The position numbers and the translations under genes were made by a program. Source: Pseudomonas sp. MAG733B (lineage in GTDB: Bacteria; Pseudomonadota; Gammaproteobacteria; Pseudomonadales; Pseudomonadaceae). Taken from it: DNA of 64,000 nt. The notes under the pieces were generated by a model that saw only the letters and a list, made by a program, of their open reading frames with translations, was not told the origin of the DNA and ran no database searches. The stretch's first letter is position 1. Each line of letters begins with the position of its first letter. The stretch spans positions 4,960,001-5,024,000 of the forward strand of contig NZ_CP145732.1 in the NCBI RefSeq assembly GCF_036884845.1, given 5' to 3'. Below are positions 11,059 to 19,423 of this stretch, piece by piece.

Positions 11059-12801
11059 TTACTTACGCGCCGCCTCCCACGATTTCAGCAGTTCGGCGTA
11101 GCTTACGGTCTCGCCTTTAGGCTTCTCGTTCGCCAGTTTCGGCTTCGGTGCACCCGGTTGGTCGAACCAGTATTGCGCATCGCGCTCAGGGTTCATTTTC
11201 GGGGCGCAGGTGGCTTGGGCCTTGGAGCGTTCCAGGCGGGACATGATGGCGTCCTGATCCTTGGCCAGACCGTCGAGTGCCTCTTGCGGGGTTTTCTCGC
11301 CGCTGGCGGCTTCAGCAATGTGGCTCCACCACAACTGCGCGAGGCGAGGATAATCCGGCACGTTGGTCCCGGTCGGGGTCCATTGCACGCGGGCCGGGCT
11401 GCGGTAGAACTCCACCAGACCACCGAGTTTTGGCGCCAGGTCGGTCATCGCTTGCGAGTTGATGTCCGACTCGCGGATCGGCGTCAGGCCAACGATGGTT
11501 TTCTTCAGCGAAACGGTTTTCGAGGTTACGAACTGCGCATACAGCCAGGCAGCCAGTTTCTGTTTCTCAGGCGTCGACTTCATGAACGTCCACGAACCCA
11601 CGTCCTGATAGCCCAGTTTCATCCCCTCTTCCCAGTACGGACCACGCGGCGACGGCGCCATACGCCATTTCGGCGTGCCGTCGGCGTTCATCACTGCCAG
11701 GCCGGGTTTGGTCATGTCGGCGGTGAACGCGGTGTACCAGAAGATCTGCTGGGCGATGTTGCCTTGGGACGGCACCGGTCCGGATTCGGAGAAGGTCATG
11801 CCCGCCGCTTCCGGTGGCGCGTATTTCTTCATCCAGTCCACGTACTTGGTGGTGGCGAACACGGCCGCCGGGCCGTTGGTGTCGCCGCCGCGGGTCACGC
11901 TGGAACCCACCGGATGGCAATCCTCGACGCGGATACCCCACTCGTCCACCGGCAAGCCGTTCGGCAAGCCCTTGTCGCCGCCACCAGCCATGGAGAACCA
12001 GGCATCGGTGAAGCGCCAGCCCAGGGACGGGTCTTTCTTGCCGTAGTCCATGTGCCCGTAAACACGCTTGCCGTCGATTTCCTTGACGTCTTCGGTGAAG
12101 AACTTGGCGATGTCTTCATAGGCCGACCAGTTCACCGGTACGCCCAACTCGTAGCCGTACTTTTCCTTGAACTTGGCTTTCAGGTCCGCGCGTTCGAACC
12201 AGTCGGCACGGAACCAGTACAGGTTGGCGAACTGCTGGTCGGGCAGCTGATAGATCTTGCCGTCCGGTGCGGTGGTGAACGAGATGCCGATGAAGTCCTT
12301 GATGTCGAGGGTCGGCGAAGTGAAGTTCTTGCCTTCGTTGGCCATCAAGTCGGTGATCGATTCGGTCTTGCCGTAGCGGAAGTGCGTACCGATCAGGTCC
12401 GAGTCGTTGACCCAGCCGTCATAGATGTTCTTGTCCGACTGCATCTGGGTCTGCAGTTTTTCAACCACGTCGCCTTCCTGCAGCAGGTCGTGGGTCAGCT
12501 TGATCCCGGTGATCTCGCTGAACGCCTTGGCCAGCACCTTGGATTCATACTCGTGGGTGGCGATGGTTTCCGATACAACCTTGATGCTCATCCCGCGAAA
12601 CGGCTCAGCCGCCTTGATGAACCACTTCAGCTCTTCGAGTTGCTGATCGGCCGTCAGGGTGGACGGCTTGAATTCAGCGCCGATCCATTTCTTCGCGGCA
12701 TCTTCGTAGGCATCGGCCCAGGCCGAAGCGCTCAAACCGCTGAGTGCCAGCATGGCTGCCAATGAAATGCTATGTCGCAGCTTATTGTTTTTGTCGAACA
12801 T
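11059..12801 (-). CDS. glpV: ABC transporter solute-binding protein, glycerol GlpV type
   Basis: Periplasmic binding protein of a carbohydrate/polyol ABC importer. The start at 12801 is set by a strong ribosome site (AAGGAGG, 5 bp before ATG) and gives a 580-residue protein with a clear signal peptide (MFDKNNKLRHS, a hydrophobic core, then SASAWA-DAYED). The open frame continues upstream, but that part overlaps the small neighbouring gene in another frame and is not believed. It is large for a sugar-binding protein but matches the GlpV-type proteins found with GlpS/T/P/Q and a DUF2160 partner in Rhizobium. Last gene of its operon. The substrate is inferred from gene order and family; a different polyol is possible. 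Confidence 0.75.
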   Translation of the reverse strand: MFDKNNKLRHSISLAAMLALSGLSASAWADAYEDAAKKWIGAEFKPSTLTADQQLEELKWFIKAAEPFRGMSIKVVSETIATHEYESKVLAKAFSEITGIKLTHDLLQEGDVVEKLQTQMQSDKNIYDGWVNDSDLIGTHFRYGKTESITDLMANEGKNFTSPTLDIKDFIGISFTTAPDGKIYQLPDQQFANLYWFRADWFERADLKAKFKEKYGYELGVPVNWSAYEDIAKFFTEDVKEIDGKRVYGHMDYGKKDPSLGWRFTDAWFSMAGGGDKGLPNGLPVDEWGIRVEDCHPVGSSVTRGGDTNGPAAVFATTKYVDWMKKYAPPEAAGMTFSESGPVPSQGNIAQQIFWYTAFTADMTKPGLAVMNADGTPKWRMAPSPRGPYWEEGMKLGYQDVGSWTFMKSTPEKQKLAAWLYAQFVTSKTVSLKKTIVGLTPIRESDINSQAMTDLAPKLGGLVEFYRSPARVQWTPTGTNVPDYPRLAQLWWSHIAEAASGEKTPQEALDGLAKDQDAIMSRLERSKAQATCAPKMNPERDAQYWFDQPGAPKPKLANEKPKGETVSYAELLKSWEAARK

Positions 12802-12848
12802 AGAGACCTCCTTATTGAATTTCGGAGCAACATTGCCGAGCGATTCGA

Positions 12849-13121
12849 CTAGCCCCAACGCATCACAGCCAACAGCCACACCAGGGACAACGCGAACGCT
12901 ACCCAGATGCTCCAGTCGGTGACGCCAATTACCAGCAAATGCAGGTAGGCGCTGCCGAGAAGACCGATAAACAACCGATCGCCACGGGTGGTGGCAATCG
13001 GCAAAAAACCACGTCTGAGAACACTCGGCGAGCGCAACTCCCAAGTCGTCATACCGATCAGGATCAAGCCGATCACACCAAAGAATGCCGCCGTCGGGAC
13101 GGTCCAGCTCATCCATTCCAT
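12849..13121 (-). CDS. glpU: Small membrane protein, DUF2160 / GlpU-like
   Basis: A 90-residue protein with two or three hydrophobic helices (TVPTAAFFGVIGLILIGMTT, LFIGLLGSAYLHLLVIGV and SIWVAFALSLVWLLAVM). This family of unknown function (DUF2160) is characteristically encoded inside GlpSTPQV-type operons between the second permease and the binding protein, exactly its place here. Two tandem ATGs (13124 and 13121) follow a GGAG ribosome site; 13121 has the better spacing. Its biochemical role is unknown; an accessory part of the membrane complex is a guess from position. Confidence 0.75.
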   Translation of the reverse strand: MEWMSWTVPTAAFFGVIGLILIGMTTWELRSPSVLRRGFLPIATTRGDRLFIGLLGSAYLHLLVIGVTDWSIWVAFALSLVWLLAVMRWG

Positions 13122-13131
13122 CATCAGCTCC

Positions 13132-13932
13132 TCATACCCGGCCCAGGGCAAAGCCCTTGGCCACGTGGTTGCGTACAAACCAGATCACCAGCATGCCCGG
13201 CAGGATGGTCAACACCCCCGCCGCCGCCAGCACGCCCCAGTCGATACCGGACGCCGAGACCGTGCGCGTCATGACCGCTGCAATGGGTTTGGCGTTCACC
13301 GAGGTCAGCGTTCGCGCCAGCAGCAGTTCGACCCAGGAAAACATGAAGCAGAAAAACGCCGTGACACCAATGCCGGAGCCGATCAGCGGGATGAAGATTT
13401 TCACGAAGAACTTGGGGAAACTGTAGCCGTCGATATAGGCGGTTTCGTCGATTTCCTTGGGCACGCCGGACATGAAGCCTTCCAGAATCCACACCGCCAA
13501 CGGCACGTTGAACAAGCAATGCGCCAGAGCCACGGCAATGTGCGTGTCGAACAAGCCGATCGACGAATACAACTGGAAGAACGGCAGCAGGAACACGGCC
13601 GGTGGCGCCATGCGGTTGGTCAGCAACCAGAAGAACAGGTGCTTGTCGCCGAGGAAGCGGTAACGCGAGAACGCGTAGGCCGCCGGCAACGCCACACTGA
13701 GGGAAATCACCGTGTTCAGGCTCACGTAGTACAGCGAGTTGAGGTAACCGGTGTACCAGGCCGGATCAGTGAAGATCACCTTGTAGTTGTGGAAGGTGAA
13801 ATCCTGGGGAAACAGCGTCAGCCCGCCGAGGATTTCGGTGTTGCTCTTGAAGGACATGTTCAGCAGCCAGTAGATCGGCACCAGCAGGAACAGGATGTAG
13901 ATCAGCAGTGGAATCAGCTTTCTCTTGCTCAT
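13132..13932 (-). CDS. glpQ: ABC transporter permease, GlpQ-like
   Basis: Inner-membrane permease of the carbohydrate uptake (MalG-type) family; 266 residues with six predicted helices. The cytoplasmic coupling segment EGFMSGVPKEIDETAYIDGYS near residue 160 is the EAA loop that docks on the ATPases. It pairs with the permease encoded just upstream. The order (ATPases, permeases, DUF2160, binding protein) matches glpSTPQUV of Rhizobium leguminosarum. The stop is 8-11 bp from the next start, so these genes form one transcript. Confidence 0.75.
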   Translation of the reverse strand: MSKRKLIPLLIYILFLLVPIYWLLNMSFKSNTEILGGLTLFPQDFTFHNYKVIFTDPAWYTGYLNSLYYVSLNTVISLSVALPAAYAFSRYRFLGDKHLFFWLLTNRMAPPAVFLLPFFQLYSSIGLFDTHIAVALAHCLFNVPLAVWILEGFMSGVPKEIDETAYIDGYSFPKFFVKIFIPLIGSGIGVTAFFCFMFSWVELLLARTLTSVNAKPIAAVMTRTVSASGIDWGVLAAAGVLTILPGMLVIWFVRNHVAKGFALGRV

Positions 13933-13940
13933 GGCGGGCC

Positions 13941-14807
13941 TCAGCGGTTGGCGTCAGAGTGAGTCATGGCGGTGTAGAACAGCCAGGACACCAACAGGAT
14001 GATCAGGAAGTACACCAGCGAGAACGCGGCCGCCGGCCCCAGGTCGAATTGCCCGATCGCCATCTGCGTCAGGGTCTGGCTGAGGAAGGTCGTGGCGTTG
14101 CCCGGCCCGCCGCCGGTGAGCACGAACGGCTCGGTGTAGATCATGAAACTGTCCATGAAGCGCAGCATCACCGCGATCAACAGCACACTCTTGAGCTTGG
14201 GCAACTGGATGTGCCGGAACACCGCCCAGGCCGAGGCCCGGTCAATTCGCGCGGCCTGGTAGTACACGTCCGGAATCGCCCGCAACCCGGAGAAGCACAA
14301 CAGCGCCACCAGCGAGGTCCAGTGCCAGACGTCCATCACCAGCACGGTGACCCAGGCGTCCATGGTGTTCGCCGCATAGTTGTAGCTGATGCCCATGGCA
14401 TTGAGGGTCGAACCGAGCAGGCCAATGTCGGCCCGGCCGAAGATCTGCCAGATAGTGCCGACCACGTTCCACGGGATGAGCAACGGAATCGCCAGGATGA
14501 TCAACACTACCGACGACCAGCGGCCCTTGGTCGGCATGGTCAGGGCGATCGCGATCCCCAGCGGAATTTCGATCAGCAGCACGCAGGCCGAATAGATGAA
14601 CTGGCGCAACAGCGAGTCATGCAGACGCGGATCGAGCAGCACCTGCTTGTACCAATCGGCGCCAACAAAGTAACGGCTGGACTGGTCGAAGATGTCCTGC
14701 ACCGAATAGTTGACCACGGTCATCATCGGGATCACCGCACTGAACGCCACCAGCAGGAACACCGGCAACACCAGCCACCAGGCCTTGTTGTTCTGCACCT
14801 TGTTCAT
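13941..14807 (-). CDS. glpP: ABC transporter permease, GlpP-like
   Basis: Inner-membrane permease of the MalF-type family; 288 residues with six or more helices. The EAA-like coupling loop is visible around RAIPDVYYQAARIDRASAWAVF near residue 192. It forms the heteromeric channel with the adjacent GlpQ-like permease. Its start overlaps the stop of the upstream ATPase gene by 4 bp, implying translational coupling and fixed stoichiometry. Confidence 0.75.
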   Translation of the reverse strand: MNKVQNNKAWWLVLPVFLLVAFSAVIPMMTVVNYSVQDIFDQSSRYFVGADWYKQVLLDPRLHDSLLRQFIYSACVLLIEIPLGIAIALTMPTKGRWSSVVLIILAIPLLIPWNVVGTIWQIFGRADIGLLGSTLNAMGISYNYAANTMDAWVTVLVMDVWHWTSLVALLCFSGLRAIPDVYYQAARIDRASAWAVFRHIQLPKLKSVLLIAVMLRFMDSFMIYTEPFVLTGGGPGNATTFLSQTLTQMAIGQFDLGPAAAFSLVYFLIILLVSWLFYTAMTHSDANR

Positions 14808-15919
14808 GGCTGCACCTCATGGTTGGCCTGGGCTTCCAGCAGGAACTCGTCGGCGTAGACCATCAGCCACTGCGCCGGAAAACTGATGTAGGCCGTGCCT
14901 TCGGGCACCGGTTTGTCTTCGGCCAGGCGCACTTTCAGCGGTGCGCCATCGAGGTTCAGGGTCATGATCTTGTAGGTGCCGAGGTCTTCGACGTGTACGA
15001 CCTGTGCCCGCATCGCGTCATCAAACGGCTCGTCCCAGACATGCACGAACTCCGGGCGAATGCCGACTTTCAGGGTTTTCCATTCAGACTCGGCGATGCG
15101 TTTCTGCATGGCCTCGGACAATGGCAAATGAGTCGAAGCGAAACCGACACCACCCGGTTGCGGCTGCACCTCGATCAGGTTCATCCCCGGACTGCCGATG
15201 AAGTAGCCGACAAAGGTATGACTCGGGCGCTCGAACAATTCCCGTGGCGTGCCGAACTGCACGATCTGCCCGCCGTACATCACCGCGATCTTGTCGGCGA
15301 AGGTCGAGGCCTCCAGCTGATCGTGGGTGACGTAGACCATGGTGATGTTGAACTGCTCGTGGATCTGCTTGAGCTTGCGCCGCAGCTTCCACTTCAGGTG
15401 CGGGTCGATCACCGTCAGCGGTTCGTCGAAGAGGATCGCCGACACGTCATCGCGTACCAGCCCACGGCCCATGGAGACTTTCTGTTTTTCGTCGGCAGTG
15501 AGGTTGCGGGCTTTTTTGCTGAGGAGGTTCTGCAGGTCGAGGACTTCGGCGATTTCCTGCACCTTGGTGTGAACTTTCGCCTCGGCCATGCCCTGATTGC
15601 GCAAGGGGAAGGCCAGGTTGTCGAACACCGTCATGGTGTCGTAGACCACCGGAAACTGGAAAACCTGGGCGATGTTGCGCTTCTCCGGGGTCAGGTTGTT
15701 GACCGCTTTGCCGTCAAACAGCACATGGCCCTGGGACGGGCTGAGCAACCCGGAAATGATGTTGAGCAACGTCGACTTGCCGCAGCCCGACGGGCCGAGC
15801 AAGGCGTAGGCGCCGCCCTGTTCCCAGATGTGGTCCATCTCGCGGATCGCGTAATCCTCCGGACCACTCGGCGTGCTGGTGTAGCTGTGGGCGAGGTTCT
15901 GCAAACGGATTTCGGCCAT
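14804..15919 (-). CDS. glpT: ABC transporter ATPase with degenerate signature, GlpT-like
   Basis: MalK-type ATP-binding subunit of 371 residues. Walker A is intact (GPSGCGKST, residues 42-50), as are Walker B with its catalytic glutamate (ILFDEP, Asp165-Glu166) and the H-loop histidine (YVTHDQ, His199). The ABC signature that should read LSGGQ reads LTADEKQ (residues 140-146), so this subunit probably cannot complete a normal composite ATP site for its partner. A C-terminal regulatory OB-like domain follows (about residues 240-365). It overlaps both neighbours by one to four bases. It pairs with the GlpS-like ATPase, whose defects are complementary. Confidence 0.78.
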   Translation of the reverse strand: MAEIRLQNLAHSYTSTPSGPEDYAIREMDHIWEQGGAYALLGPSGCGKSTLLNIISGLLSPSQGHVLFDGKAVNNLTPEKRNIAQVFQFPVVYDTMTVFDNLAFPLRNQGMAEAKVHTKVQEIAEVLDLQNLLSKKARNLTADEKQKVSMGRGLVRDDVSAILFDEPLTVIDPHLKWKLRRKLKQIHEQFNITMVYVTHDQLEASTFADKIAVMYGGQIVQFGTPRELFERPSHTFVGYFIGSPGMNLIEVQPQPGGVGFASTHLPLSEAMQKRIAESEWKTLKVGIRPEFVHVWDEPFDDAMRAQVVHVEDLGTYKIMTLNLDGAPLKVRLAEDKPVPEGTAYISFPAQWLMVYADEFLLEAQANHEVQP

Positions 15920-17013
15920 CAGGCAACCCTCGCGATGCGCCGGCCCGGCGCCTGGACCAGCCGCCCCTGCGCATCGAACACAAACAGTTTATGAGTCGGG
16001 ATGTAGATGCGGATCGGCGCATCGACGTCGTATTCGTGCACGCCGGGCAAGTGCAGCACCAACAGGAAGTGTTCGTTGCGCACGTGCAGGAAGGTTTCCG
16101 AGCCGCTGATTTCCGCGACTTCGACGGTCACCGCCAATTCGAGGTCATCGTCGTTGCTCGGCACCAGCGAGATGTGGCTGGGACGCACGCCGAAGCGGAA
16201 TTCGCCCTCGCCTACCGGGCGCAAATCGACGTTCAACGGGAAGTGCACGAAATTGGCGAAACTCACTTCGTTGCCGGCAATGCGTCCGGGCATCAGGTTG
16301 ATCGGCGGCTCGGAAAACAGCTCCGCCGCCAGCACGGTCTGCGGCTGGTGATAGACCTCGGACGACTTGCCGCTCTGGATCACCCGGCCTTCGTGAAGAA
16401 TGGTCGTAGTGCCGCCCAAAGCCAGGGCTTCGTTGGGTTCGGTGGTGGCGTAGATCGCGATGGTGTGACGCGCCTTGAACAGCTCGCGCATTTCCTGACG
16501 CAGCTCCTCGCGCAATTTGTAGTCGAGGTTGACCAGCGGCTCATCGAACAGGATCAGTTCGGCGTCCTTGACCAGCGCCCGGGCCATGGCCGTGCGCTGT
16601 TGCTGGCCACCGGAAAGTTCGAGGGGATAGCGCTTGAGGAATTTCTCGATGCGCAGCATCTTCGCGGTTTCCAGCACTTTGCTCTGGATCAGCTCATTGG
16701 ACACACCGGCCTGACGCAGCGGCGAGGCGATGTTCTCGAAGACGGTCATGGTCGGGTAATTGATGAACTGCTGATAGACCATCGACACGTTGCGCAGGCG
16801 CACCGGGCGTTGCGTGACATCGACGCCATTCATCAGGATGCGGCCGCTGTCGGGCTTGTCCAGCCCAGCCATCAGACGCATGAGACTGGTTTTGCCGGAC
16901 AGCGTGCGCCCGAGCAAAACGTTGAAGGATCCGGGTTCGAAACTGAGGCACGCATCGTCAATCCAGGTCTGGCCCTCGACGGTGCGGCTGACATGCTCCA
17001 GGGTTAATGACAT
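15919..17013 (-). CDS. glpS: ABC transporter ATPase lacking the H-loop histidine, GlpS-like
   Basis: MalK-type ATP-binding subunit and first gene of the operon. The signature LSGGQ (residues 133-137) and Walker B (ILFDEP, Asp157-Glu158) are intact. Walker A reads GRTLSGKT (35-42), an acceptable but unusual form. The H-loop histidine is replaced (YATTEPNE, Thr191). The start at 17013 ([10 protein letters not shown]) is preferred over an in-frame ATG at 17055, because the sigma-54 promoter found at 17059-17074 places the transcript start near 17048, downstream of 17055. Length 364 residues. Together with GlpT it should form an asymmetric ATPase heterodimer. Confidence 0.78.
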   Translation of the reverse strand: MSLTLEHVSRTVEGQTWIDDACLSFEPGSFNVLLGRTLSGKTSLMRLMAGLDKPDSGRILMNGVDVTQRPVRLRNVSMVYQQFINYPTMTVFENIASPLRQAGVSNELIQSKVLETAKMLRIEKFLKRYPLELSGGQQQRTAMARALVKDAELILFDEPLVNLDYKLREELRQEMRELFKARHTIAIYATTEPNEALALGGTTTILHEGRVIQSGKSSEVYHQPQTVLAAELFSEPPINLMPGRIAGNEVSFANFVHFPLNVDLRPVGEGEFRFGVRPSHISLVPSNDDDLELAVTVEVAEISGSETFLHVRNEHFLLVLHLPGVHEYDVDAPIRIYIPTHKLFVFDAQGRLVQAPGRRIARVA

Positions 17014-17058
17014 GGCTCGGCCTTTTTTATTTTTGGAATCAAGCGACCGGAGCACTAG

Positions 17059-17074
17059 AGCGACTTTCGTGCCA
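17059..17074 (-). promoter_or_regulatory. Sigma-54 (-24/-12) promoter of the glp-like operon
   Basis: The minus strand reads TGGCACGAAAGTCGCT: the GG at -24 and the GC at -12 are separated by exactly 10 bp, and the -24 half (TGGCACG) is the consensus. Transcription should start near 17048, about 35 bp before the glpS ATG. A sigma-54 activator gene is divergent to it. Confidence 0.82.
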
Positions 17075-17138
17075 GAAAATTCAAGTTGTTGATTCGTCTA
17101 GAAAATCCCGAAAATCAGGAAAAACTTGCGTTCGTTGC

Positions 17139-17209
17139 TGAACACAAATGAACAATCGCAAATGAACAATTGAACAGTTCACCGATTGACAATGAACAAT
17201 AGTGAACAA
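17139..17209. promoter_or_regulatory. Cluster of six TGAACA motifs, likely activator sites
   Basis: TGAACA occurs at 17139, 17149, 17163, 17171, 17193 and 17203, several times extended to TGAACAAT. The copy at 17171 forms the palindrome TGAACAGTTCA (17171-17181). The cluster lies about 65-150 bp upstream of the sigma-54 promoter, the usual place for an enhancer, and directly before the divergent activator gene. Binding by that activator is inferred. Confidence 0.6.
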
Positions 17210-17231
17210 CACTCTATGGATGTTTTTGCCT

Positions 17232-17301
17232 CTGTAGGAGCACGGCTTGCCGGCGATGGCGTCTTCAAAATCGCCATCGCCGGCAAGCCGTGCTCCTACA
17301 G
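17232..17301. repeat. REP-like long hairpin
   Basis: Perfect inverted arms starting CTGTAGGAGCACGGCTTGCC and running to CGATGGCG flank a short loop. This is the TGTAGGAGC family of extragenic palindromes, here between the activator-site cluster and the activator gene. Confidence 0.8.
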
Positions 17302-17369
17302 GTTTGTAGTGTTTGAATGTGATGCAACACCCATAAAAACAATAAAAGCTTGTTCAGAGACTGACTGCC

Positions 17370-19211
17370 ATGGCCGCACCCGCCTCGCCGCTGTCCCACG
17401 ACACCATCATCCAGGACTCCTGGTCCCGTTGCCGCGCGTTCGGCCTTGATCACCAGAGCGCCCCGGCATTCGATCAACTGCCGGCGGACGGCATCAAGCA
17501 ATTGCTGGAAAGCCAGCATTCACTGGTGCAAACCACCCACCAGGAAGTGCTGCCGTACTACGAGAACATCCTCAGCAACTCCAATTGCCTGATCATGCTC
17601 GCCGACAATCAGGGCCAGGTGCTGACGTCCTGGGGCACCCAGCGTTTCATCGAGCCGAGCCTGACCCGTGGTTTCAGCGCCGGCGCCAGCTGGATGGAGC
17701 GTTGCAGCGGCACCAACGCCATCGGCACCGCACTGGCCTGTGAGCAGGCGGTGCACATCGAGCACGATGAACACTTTCTCAAGGCCAACCGTTTCATGAC
17801 CGGTTCCGCCGCACCGATTTTCGATGCCGAGCGCAAGGTCATCGCGGTGCTCGATGTGTCCAGCGACAGCTACCTGCCGCCGTCCCACACCCTGGGCATG
17901 GTCAAGATGATGAGCCAGACCGTGGAGAACCGGCTGATCCTCAACCTGTTCCATGGCCAGCATTTCCAACTGACGTTCAACACCGGCCTGAACAACCTCG
18001 ACAGCCAGTGGGCCGGGTTGCTGATTTTCGATGAGAGCGGCCAGGTGCTTTCGGCCAATCGCCGCGCCGACAATCTATTGGGCATTCGCCTGTCGCGAGT
18101 CAGTGTCGAAAGCCTGTTCAAAGTCTCGCTGCTGGAACTGCTGAATCAACCTGAAGGCCTGCCCTTCTCGCTGCAGGCTTCCGGGCGCAATCGCTTCCAG
18201 TGCCTGTTGAAACGGCCGAAACAGGTTCCGATTCAACCCAGAATCTTCACCGAACCTGCTGTGGCAAACCCGGCACCGGCGGCGATCAGCCTTAATACCC
18301 TGCATTTCGGTGACAGCCGCGTGGAAAAAGCCGTGCGCCAGGCCGAGCGCTTGCTGGAAAAAGACATTCCGTTGCTGATCCACGGCGAGACCGGCGTCGG
18401 CAAGGAAGTCTTCGTCAAAGCCTTGCATCAGGCCAGTTCTCGCAGCAAACAGGCATTCATTGCGGTGAACTGTGCAGCGATCCCCGCTGAACTGGTTGAG
18501 TCAGAACTGTTCGGCTACGAGAAAGGCGCGTTCACCGGCGCGAATCAGAAAGGCAGCATCGGCCTGATCCGCAAGGCTGACAAAGGCACACTGTTCCTCG
18601 ACGAAATCGGCGACATGCCGCTGCCGACCCAGGCGCGTTTGCTGCGTGTGTTGCAGGAGCGTTGCGTGCAACCGGTGGGCAGCAGCGAGTTGTTCCCGGT
18701 GGACATTCGGATCATTTCCGCGACCAACCGTTCTTTGCGCGAGCAGGTGCAGTTGGGGCGCTTCCGCGAAGATTTGTACTACCGCATTGGCGGCCTGACC
18801 CTGGAACTGCCGCCGTTAAGAGAACGCAGCGACAAAGAGGCACTGTTCAAACGTTTGTGGGAACAGCATCGCGAACCGAGCCAATGGGCGGGGCTTAGCC
18901 GCGAGGTGCTGGAGCTGTTCAGCCGTCACCCGTGGCCGGGAAATCTGCGCCAGGTCAGCAGCGTGATGCAGGTGGCGCTGGCCATGGCCGAAGAACAACC
19001 GGTACGGCCGGAGCATTTGCCGGATGATTTTTTTGTCGATCTGGAGATGGAGCCTGTGGACACGCCCGAGCCGTTGGCCGTGGATCTGAATGATGTCGAG
19101 GATTTGAACCGGCAGTTGCAGGCGGCTGGGGGGAATATTTCGTATCTGGCGCGGCGGTTGGGGGTTAGTCGCAATACCCTTTACAAGCGGTTGCGTCAGT
19201 CAGGCGATTGA
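17370..19211 (+). CDS. Sigma-54-dependent activator, AcoR-like
   Basis: Enhancer-binding protein of 613 residues. The N-terminal half (about residues 60-200) is a GAF-type sensory region as in AcoR. The AAA+ domain (about 305-540) has Walker A GETGVGKE near residue 339, the sigma-54 contact loop GAFTGA near 387 and Walker B TLFLDEIGD near 410. A Fis-type helix-turn-helix closes the protein (ISYLARRLGVSRNTLYKRL). All motifs needed to open sigma-54 promoters are intact. It is divergent to the glp-like operon, which has a clear sigma-54 promoter, so control of that importer is the natural inference. The inducer is unknown. No strong ribosome site is seen before the ATG. Confidence 0.88.
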   Translation: MAAPASPLSHDTIIQDSWSRCRAFGLDHQSAPAFDQLPADGIKQLLESQHSLVQTTHQEVLPYYENILSNSNCLIMLADNQGQVLTSWGTQRFIEPSLTRGFSAGASWMERCSGTNAIGTALACEQAVHIEHDEHFLKANRFMTGSAAPIFDAERKVIAVLDVSSDSYLPPSHTLGMVKMMSQTVENRLILNLFHGQHFQLTFNTGLNNLDSQWAGLLIFDESGQVLSANRRADNLLGIRLSRVSVESLFKVSLLELLNQPEGLPFSLQASGRNRFQCLLKRPKQVPIQPRIFTEPAVANPAPAAISLNTLHFGDSRVEKAVRQAERLLEKDIPLLIHGETGVGKEVFVKALHQASSRSKQAFIAVNCAAIPAELVESELFGYEKGAFTGANQKGSIGLIRKADKGTLFLDEIGDMPLPTQARLLRVLQERCVQPVGSSELFPVDIRIISATNRSLREQVQLGRFREDLYYRIGGLTLELPPLRERSDKEALFKRLWEQHREPSQWAGLSREVLELFSRHPWPGNLRQVSSVMQVALAMAEEQPVRPEHLPDDFFVDLEMEPVDTPEPLAVDLNDVEDLNRQLQAAGGNISYLARRLGVSRNTLYKRLRQSGD

Positions 19212-19423
19212 TCGTTCCCACGCTCCGCGCCGCTAATGTCCGATAAATTTTTTTCAAAGCTGAAGGCAGCCGTGGGCACCTGTAAGCTTTGTTCGTTTTG
19301 GCCTTCGGTGTTCAAACTGTTCGATGCTCAATCCAAAGTAGGCATAGTTCACTGTTTCCATTGCTTGAGTTGAATCGCTCTCAGTTGGCGCCGCATACAT
19401 GGTCATCCAGACAGTGCCAATTA
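19212..19423. other. Intergenic spacer, no supported gene
   Basis: About 210 bp between the converging activator and MFS genes. A minus-strand frame of roughly 50 codons (from about 19409 down to 19254) lacks a convincing ribosome site and any recognised similarity. No clear terminator is seen. Confidence 0.4.

Noticed and set aside
10837..12765. Plus-strand frame of 642 codons opposite the solute-binding protein gene
   Set aside because: Antisense to a gene with a signal peptide and a strong ribosome site; its start lies in terminator and REP sequence.
17014..17055. Upstream ATG (17055) as the glpS start
   Set aside because: It would lie upstream of the transcript start predicted from the sigma-54 promoter, and the added 14 residues are not typical of the family.
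19254..19409. Small minus-strand frame of about 50 codons after the MFS gene
   Set aside because: No convincing ribosome site and no recognised similarity; kept only as part of a spacer.
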